A stretch of DNA of 10,942 bases from an uncultured Micavibrio sp. (GTDB lineage Bacteria; Pseudomonadota; Alphaproteobacteria; Micavibrionales; UBA1664). The position numbers and the translations under genes were made by a program. Where the stretch lies: assembly GCA_937896295.1 (NCBI GenBank), contig CALBME010000121.1, positions 1 through 10,942 of the forward strand. Direction: 5' to 3'. Below are positions 7,622-10,942 of the stretch, in pieces. The notes under the pieces are model-generated. The model was not told the DNA's origin. It ran no database searches and worked only from the letters and a program-made list of their open reading frames with translations. Position 1 is the first letter of the stretch; each line of letters begins with the position of its first letter.

Positions 7622-8413
7622 ATGAGCATTCAAAGCACCACGTCAACGGCCTACGACCTGTCTTCCGAAGATAATCCGGAAAAAGACTGGTTCGGCGTGC
7701 GCCGCGTAAAACCGGCTGAAAAGACCGGTCTTGTCCTCGATGTCTTTCATTCGGTCGCGCGCAAATACGACCTGATGAACGACCTGATGTCGGGCGGCGT
7801 CCACCGCGCGTGGAAAAACCGCCTGATCCGCATGATCCGCCCCCGGGCGGACTGGAAATTCCTCGACGTGGCCGGCGGCACGGGCGACATTGCCTTCCGC
7901 CTGCATGACGCGACCGGGGGGCAGGCGCCCATCACGGTGTGCGACATCAATGCGTCGATGCTCAAGGTCGGCGAGTCGCGGGCGATCGACCGCGGCATCC
8001 TGCACAATCTCGACTGGGTCGAAGGCAACGCCGAAAAGCTGCCCTTCCCCGACAATTCCTTCGACGTCTATACAATCGCCTTCGGTCTGCGCAACGTGAC
8101 GCATATCGACCGCGCCCTGAAGGAAGCCTGCCGCGTGCTTAAACCTGGCGGGCGTTTCTTCTGCCTGGAATTCAGCCATGTCGACAACCCGGCCATTGCG
8201 CGGGCGTATGATTTCTATTCGGAAAAGATCATTCCCAGGATCGGCAAAAAGGTCGCCAACGACGCCGATTCCTATCAATACCTGATCGAATCCATCCGCA
8301 AATTCCCCCGCCGCAACGTGCTGGCCAAGCGCCTGGTCGCCGCCGGTTTCCGGGGCGCGCGCGTTACGCCCCTGTCTTTCGGCATGGTCGCGGTCCACGA
8401 AGCGCGGAAATGA
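7622..8413 (+). CDS. ubiE: Ubiquinone/menaquinone C-methyltransferase UbiE
   Basis: The enzyme performs the SAM-dependent C-methylation of the benzoquinol ring in ubiquinone synthesis (and of demethylmenaquinol where present), at the cytoplasmic face of the membrane. The 263-residue product has the family's opening FHSVARKYDLMNDLMSGG (residues 42-59), SAM motif I DVAGGTGD (82-89), the acidic D-I-N strand-2 end, GNAEKLPFPDNSFD, and the UbiE signature FGLRNV followed by RVLKPGGRF and LEFS. ATG 7622 is preferred, with AAGAG just upstream. An in-frame TTG at 7607 would add five residues but sits at the predicted transcription start. The first ~30 residues are a polar extension typical of alphaproteobacterial homologues. 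It diverges from murJ; no ubiB or coaBC neighbour follows, and no clear terminator was seen. Confidence 0.96.
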   Translation: MSIQSTTSTAYDLSSEDNPEKDWFGVRRVKPAEKTGLVLDVFHSVARKYDLMNDLMSGGVHRAWKNRLIRMIRPRADWKFLDVAGGTGDIAFRLHDATGGQAPITVCDINASMLKVGESRAIDRGILHNLDWVEGNAEKLPFPDNSFDVYTIAFGLRNVTHIDRALKEACRVLKPGGRFFCLEFSHVDNPAIARAYDFYSEKIIPRIGKKVANDADSYQYLIESIRKFPRRNVLAKRLVAAGFRGARVTPLSFGMVAVHEARK

Positions 8414-8445
8414 AATATAGTTGCGCTTTTGGTTTTCCCAACTTA

Positions 8446-8455
8446 TTGATATCAA
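8446..8455. repeat. Perfect 10-bp palindrome TTGATATCAA
   Basis: A perfect palindrome 33 nt after the ubiE stop, in an AT-rich gap of 140 bp (8414-8553). It could be an operator half-turn site, but length and AT content make chance plausible. Apart from this, the palindrome at 8521 and the promoter at 8489, I see nothing else in the gap. Confidence 0.25.
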
Positions 8456-8488
8456 AACACAAATAATTCAGCCAAGTATTCTGTAAAT

Positions 8489-8517
8489 TTGCATCCACCC
8501 ACGAACAGGTCTATATC
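8489..8517 (+). promoter_or_regulatory. Candidate promoter for the Ala/Pro-rich secreted protein
   Basis: TTGCAT (8489-8494), a 17-nt spacer and TATATC (8512-8517). The predicted start near 8524 leaves a leader of about 30 nt that contains AAGGAAGG before the ATG at 8554. Confidence 0.4.
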
Positions 8518-8520
8518 ACC

Positions 8521-8530
8521 GCTTATAAGC
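8521..8530. promoter_or_regulatory. Perfect palindrome GCTTATAAGC at the predicted transcription start
   Basis: A perfect 10-bp palindrome immediately downstream of the candidate -10 box, where a bound repressor would block initiation. It shares CTTATA with the direct repeats at 4886-4902 upstream of the other secreted-protein gene. An operator role is inference. Confidence 0.3.
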
Positions 8531-8553
8531 ATCGTTCTTAAAGGAAGGTCACC

Positions 8554-9222
8554 ATGCTTCGCATTACGCTTCTTACCGCTGTTTCCGTCCTGGCCGTTTC
8601 GGCCGCGCACGCGGAAACCTTTGCCGTCCTGTCATCGGACAATAATTCGCAGTCGCGCCTCCAGGCTGCGATGAGCTCGATCAAATCATGGTTCGGCGCC
8701 GACTCGGCCATTCAGGTCCAGCCGATCGACACCGCTTCGGGCGACGACATGCTGCAGGCCCCGACCCCGGTGGTGGGTGATGCGGCCAACGCCGCCGCTG
8801 CCGCCGCGATCGAACCCGCCGCAGGCGATGACGACATGATTCAGGTCCCGCCGCCGTATATCGGCGCCGATGCGCTGGCCAATAATGACGGCGCGGCCGA
8901 TGCCAACGCCATCACCCCCGCCGCCGGCGAAACGCCGGACGCCGCCGCGGCCGTGACGGGCGCAACCGCGCCTGCCGCCAACACATCCATGAGCACGCCG
9001 GGCAAGCCCGCGTCGCCGACCACCTGCGCCGACCCGGTTGAGGGCGCTGCCTGCGAAGTGCCTGCGGCCGAAGGCACCGCCCCGGTGGATACGACCCTGC
9101 CGCGCGGCCCTGAGACCGTCCCGGCCGAACAACCGGCCAGCCCGGCCCAGCCGCTGCCGACGACGCAGCCCGCTGCCGGCGGCGAGACGCCCGCCCCTGC
9201 CACGGCCCCGGCCCAGCAATAA
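8554..9222 (+). CDS. Secreted Ala/Pro-rich low-complexity protein with an internal repeat
   Basis: No family was recognised. The 222-residue product starts at an ATG with AAGGAAGG a few nt upstream. It has a Sec signal peptide (Arg3, hydrophobic core 4-18, AHA cleavage site after residue 20). A short, ordered-looking stretch follows (21-58, ending S-W-F-G-A-D-S-A-I-Q-V-Q-P), then a tail dominated by Ala, Pro, Thr, Gly and acidic residues, probably disordered. An imperfect repeat is visible: GDDMLQAPTPVVGDA at 63-77 and GDDDMIQVPPPYIGADA at 91-107, with further P-A-A-G copies at 122-125 and near 207. Only two cysteines exist (158 and 167), nine residues apart, so a small disulfide loop is possible. 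There is no lipobox, LPxTG or membrane anchor at the end. It has its own candidate promoter and a strong terminator, so it is probably transcribed alone. It is likely periplasmic or exported. Confidence 0.72.
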   Translation: MLRITLLTAVSVLAVSAAHAETFAVLSSDNNSQSRLQAAMSSIKSWFGADSAIQVQPIDTASGDDMLQAPTPVVGDAANAAAAAAIEPAAGDDDMIQVPPPYIGADALANNDGAADANAITPAAGETPDAAAAVTGATAPAANTSMSTPGKPASPTTCADPVEGAACEVPAAEGTAPVDTTLPRGPETVPAEQPASPAQPLPTTQPAAGGETPAPATAPAQQ

Positions 9223-9247
9223 GCGCACGCTACAATCTTCTAAGTCG

Positions 9248-9279
9248 AAAAAGCCCGGTGGAAACACCGGGCTTTTTTT
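9248..9279. terminator. Strong two-way intrinsic terminator with GAAA loop
   Basis: GCCCGGTG (9253-9260), loop GAAA, CACCGGGC (9265-9272): an 8-bp perfect stem. Seven T follow on the plus strand (9273-9279) and five A precede it (9248-9252), giving a U-run for the minus strand too. It sits between two convergent genes, the secreted protein and the methyltransferase, and can serve both. Confidence 0.93.
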
Positions 9280-9280
9280 A

Positions 9281-10318
9281 TCAGGACATACGCGCCTTCA
9301 GCACATGCAGGACGCAGGGATTTTCTTTTTCCCGCACGCTCTGTACCACGTCGAACCCGGCGGAACGCGCAGCGGACAGGAATGTCGGCTCATCAAACTT
9401 GAACGCATTGTGGAAGTACAGACGCTGACCCTTTTTCAGCGCGAAGGACTCATCACCGATGGAGAACGCCATGTCTTTCTCCGGCACGAAGCACAACGCA
9501 CAGGCTTGTGTGTTATCAAAATAATCGACTTCCATGCGGAAACCTTCCGGATCAAAACCAGAAGTCACAGGCGTATCTCTCTGAATACGATAAAGAAGGC
9601 GCATATAGTGGTCTGTTATAGTCTCATAAGCACGCGCCAGAGATGCCGGGTCCTGATTGGTATCCTGCGTAACCATCAGCCAGTTTTCTTTTGAATTAAA
9701 ATGCGACTGTAACCGCTGAAAATACGAGGTGAGCAGTTTGGACGGCAAGCCCGGCACACGCGGATCGATGGTCATGTTGCACAGGGTCAGACCAAAAATG
9801 GCCGCCACCTCCCGGTTCGTGCGGTCCCCATAAAAGAACCGGTCCTGTATGAAGTCACGCTCAAGCGATCCGGATTCCATAGGCAGGCCTGCGGCCAGCA
9901 CTTCATTTCTCGCCATTGTCAGCGTATCGCGGGAAACATCCACACCGACATATTCCCGAACATTCGGTGCATAGGCGTGAACGAACGGCATGACCTTGTC
10001 GCGGATCGCCTCTTCCGATCCCGGCCCCAGGTCGATCATGCGCAGGCTCTGTGAAAAAACATCTTTCAGGCGGGGTACGGCATGGCGAATGATGCTTTTT
10101 TCTTTCAAAAACACATAGTAATCACTGCCGCGCTTCGCCGCTTCAATGACATGTTTCCATGCATCGGCACCACACGCTTTATCCCCCTCAAACTGCGGGT
10201 TTGAATATAGCCATTTACTCAAATGCCCGGCGCGGTGGCCCGCAAAAAAATCCACTACATCATGCGCAAAATCAGATGTATTTGTTTTTGTATTCTTTAA
10301 TAAAACGGCACTGCTCAT
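9281..10318 (-). CDS. SAM-dependent methyltransferase, EgtD-like (Methyltransf_33) fold, substrate unknown
   Basis: The 345-residue product resembles the family of histidine N-alpha-methyltransferase EgtD and fungal EasF. Landmarks are SKWLYS (34-39), SDYYVFLKEKSIIR (65-78, like EgtD's 'EYYPTRTE'), SAM motif I DLGPGS (96-101), YVGVDVS with Asp127, RDF (154-156), FGLTLCNM (175-182, like 'GSTIGN') and the C-terminal GQRLYFHNAFKF (297-308) and AGF. Asn181 matches EgtD's substrate amino-group ligand. However, EgtD's Glu282 and Ser284, which hold the histidine imidazole, appear to be His303 and Ala305 here, so histidine is an unlikely substrate. ATG 10318 is chosen over the in-frame ATG at 10357, because AGGGAGGA lies 8 nt upstream. 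It follows the XRE gene by 5 nt. No egtB-like gene is visible. GC is locally lower than in the core genes. Family call firm, function open. Confidence 0.82.
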   Translation of the reverse strand: MSSAVLLKNTKTNTSDFAHDVVDFFAGHRAGHLSKWLYSNPQFEGDKACGADAWKHVIEAAKRGSDYYVFLKEKSIIRHAVPRLKDVFSQSLRMIDLGPGSEEAIRDKVMPFVHAYAPNVREYVGVDVSRDTLTMARNEVLAAGLPMESGSLERDFIQDRFFYGDRTNREVAAIFGLTLCNMTIDPRVPGLPSKLLTSYFQRLQSHFNSKENWLMVTQDTNQDPASLARAYETITDHYMRLLYRIQRDTPVTSGFDPEGFRMEVDYFDNTQACALCFVPEKDMAFSIGDESFALKKGQRLYFHNAFKFDEPTFLSAARSAGFDVVQSVREKENPCVLHVLKARMS

Positions 10319-10323
10319 AGACT

Positions 10324-10942
10324 TTATCCTCCCTTCACATCTCGAGCTTGCGCCCACATCGATTCAAAATCTTTTCTGTAGAAGGCGGTAATTTGCGGAT
10401 GCCCTATAATAAAAGCTTGAAAATCATTGTTCTCAAAACTGAGGATTGCTGTTTTTTGCGCATAAACAAAAAATGATATCGCACCGAAAGATTTTTCAGG
10501 AAGCCAGCGATATACCGCATAGTCTGATGCTGAAAGGTGAAAATCATTTTCTTTCACAAGGATGCGAAACTGTTTGGGCTTATTTTTTTTCATCTCTGAA
10601 AAATATTTATCATTAACGGTACCAGCGCCCCATTTATCGAATTCTCTTTCATCGACATTGCTGACACATACATCCAGCGATGCAATTTTTGCCTCTGCCA
10701 GAATATCTTCACGAAATGCTGCGAAGCCTTCCCGACCCTGCAATGTCAGAACGCGGCTTTGGCGCGGCCTGACGCCGCCGTCATTGAGGAATTCCACGCC
10801 GCCGTTTTCCAGCGCGGTGACAATCGCGTTCAAAACCTCGACCGAGCCGTTGGAGCGGCCGGTTTCGATGGCGGAGATGGTGGTTTTGACCACGCCGACG
10901 CGCCTGCCGAGGTCTTCGGCGCTCCAGTCGAGCATGGCGCGG
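10324..10942 (-). CDS. XRE-family transcriptional regulator with C-terminal sensor-like domain, N-terminus cut by window edge
   Basis: 205 residues are visible. The reading frame is open to the edge: two residues (Arg-Ala) precede the first visible Met at 10935. That fits the family's usual opening, about ten residues earlier, so the true start is probably outside. From that Met, residues 3-50 are a helix-turn-helix of the XRE/HTH_3 type: WSAEDLGRRVGV, recognition helix around KTTISAIETGRS, then LENGGVEFLNDGG. Residues ~66-203 form a separate alpha/beta domain with an R-W-L-P-E motif, F-F-V-Y-A-Q-K-T-A-I-L, then F-Y-R-K-D-F-E-S-M-W near the end. This resembles the PLD-like/TrmB C-terminal effector domains on some regulators (by-eye, moderate confidence). 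GC drops sharply between the two parts. The gene ends inside the leader of the methyltransferase gene, so it probably controls that gene. Confidence 0.8.
   Translation of the reverse strand, partial: RAMLDWSAEDLGRRVGVVKTTISAIETGRSNGSVEVLNAIVTALENGGVEFLNDGGVRPRQSRVLTLQGREGFAAFREDILAEAKIASLDVCVSNVDEREFDKWGAGTVNDKYFSEMKKNKPKQFRILVKENDFHLSASDYAVYRWLPEKSFGAISFFVYAQKTAILSFENNDFQAFIIGHPQITAFYRKDFESMWAQARDVKGG
10327..10334 (-). promoter_or_regulatory. Strong Shine-Dalgarno of the methyltransferase gene, inside the regulator's last codons
   Basis: The minus strand reads AGGGAGGA, then the regulator's stop TAA (10324-10326), then five bases, then ATG 10318. It decides the methyltransferase start and shows that the two genes are translated from one mRNA, with termination and re-initiation close together. 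Confidence 0.8.

Noticed and set aside
7643..8455. 270-codon open frame on the minus strand
   Set aside because: Antisense of ubiE; no motif or ribosome site.
8760..8830. GCC-rich run as a trinucleotide microsatellite
   Set aside because: It encodes poly-Ala with mixed codons (GCC, GCT, GCG), so it is a protein-level low-complexity stretch rather than a pure DNA repeat.
8686..9267. 193-codon Gly/Arg-rich open frame on the minus strand
   Set aside because: Reverse reading of the Ala/Pro-rich coding sequence; it would also run through the terminator stem.
9281..10318. Labelling the methyltransferase as egtD
   Set aside because: The fold fits, but the apparent loss of the imidazole-binding residues and absence of egtB nearby make that function unsafe.
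10319..10357. Upstream ATG at 10357 as the methyltransferase start
   Set aside because: It lies inside the regulator gene without a ribosome site, whereas ATG 10318 has AGGGAGGA at good spacing.
10933..10935. ATG at 10935 as the true start of the XRE regulator
   Set aside because: The frame stays open to the window edge with Arg-Ala before it, no ribosome site is visible, and the family usually begins about ten residues earlier.
1..10942. tRNA genes, rRNA, CRISPR arrays, transposon ends or phage genes
   Set aside because: None could be seen; no regularly spaced repeats, transposase motifs or cloverleaf-like segments were found by reading.

Overview
The window looks like the chromosome of an alphaproteobacterium. 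Core genes are GC-rich (roughly 60% or more). The murJ-trpS pair, the prs-rplY-pth-ychF run, a pgeF gene beside prs, and an XRE regulator of the 'LDWSAEDLG' type all fit that class. I cannot place it below class from sequence alone. No rRNA, tRNA, CRISPR array, insertion sequence or phage gene was seen, and no gene-free stretch exceeds 300 bases; the longest gaps are 2248-2414, 4819-4971 and 8414-8553.

Layout. Positions 1-7551 hold eight genes, all on the minus strand. In order of transcription (right to left) they are murJ (lipid II flippase) and trpS (tryptophanyl-tRNA synthetase), closed by a terminator. Next come a small secreted protein of unknown function overlapping pgeF (peptidoglycan editing factor), then prs (PRPP synthase), closed by a second terminator. 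Last are rplY (L25), pth (peptidyl-tRNA hydrolase) and ychF, which runs off the left edge. This is translation and cell-wall housekeeping. Candidate promoters precede the secreted-protein gene, prs and rplY.

Positions 7552-9279 are on the plus strand. They hold ubiE (ubiquinone/menaquinone C-methyltransferase), diverging from murJ, then an AT-rich gap with two perfect 10-bp palindromes, then a secreted Ala/Pro-rich low-complexity protein ending in a strong two-way terminator.

Positions 9281-10942 are the accessory-looking part: a tight two-gene minus-strand operon. The first gene is an XRE helix-turn-helix regulator with a C-terminal sensor-like domain, cut by the right edge. The second is a SAM-dependent methyltransferase of the EgtD-like (Methyltransf_33) fold. 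The regulator's stop codon lies just after the methyltransferase's ribosome binding site. GC falls from about 64% over the HTH part to about 36% over the sensor part of the same gene. By eye, the methyltransferase lacks the residues that hold the histidine imidazole in EgtD, so its substrate is probably not histidine. This pair is the best candidate for something undescribed.
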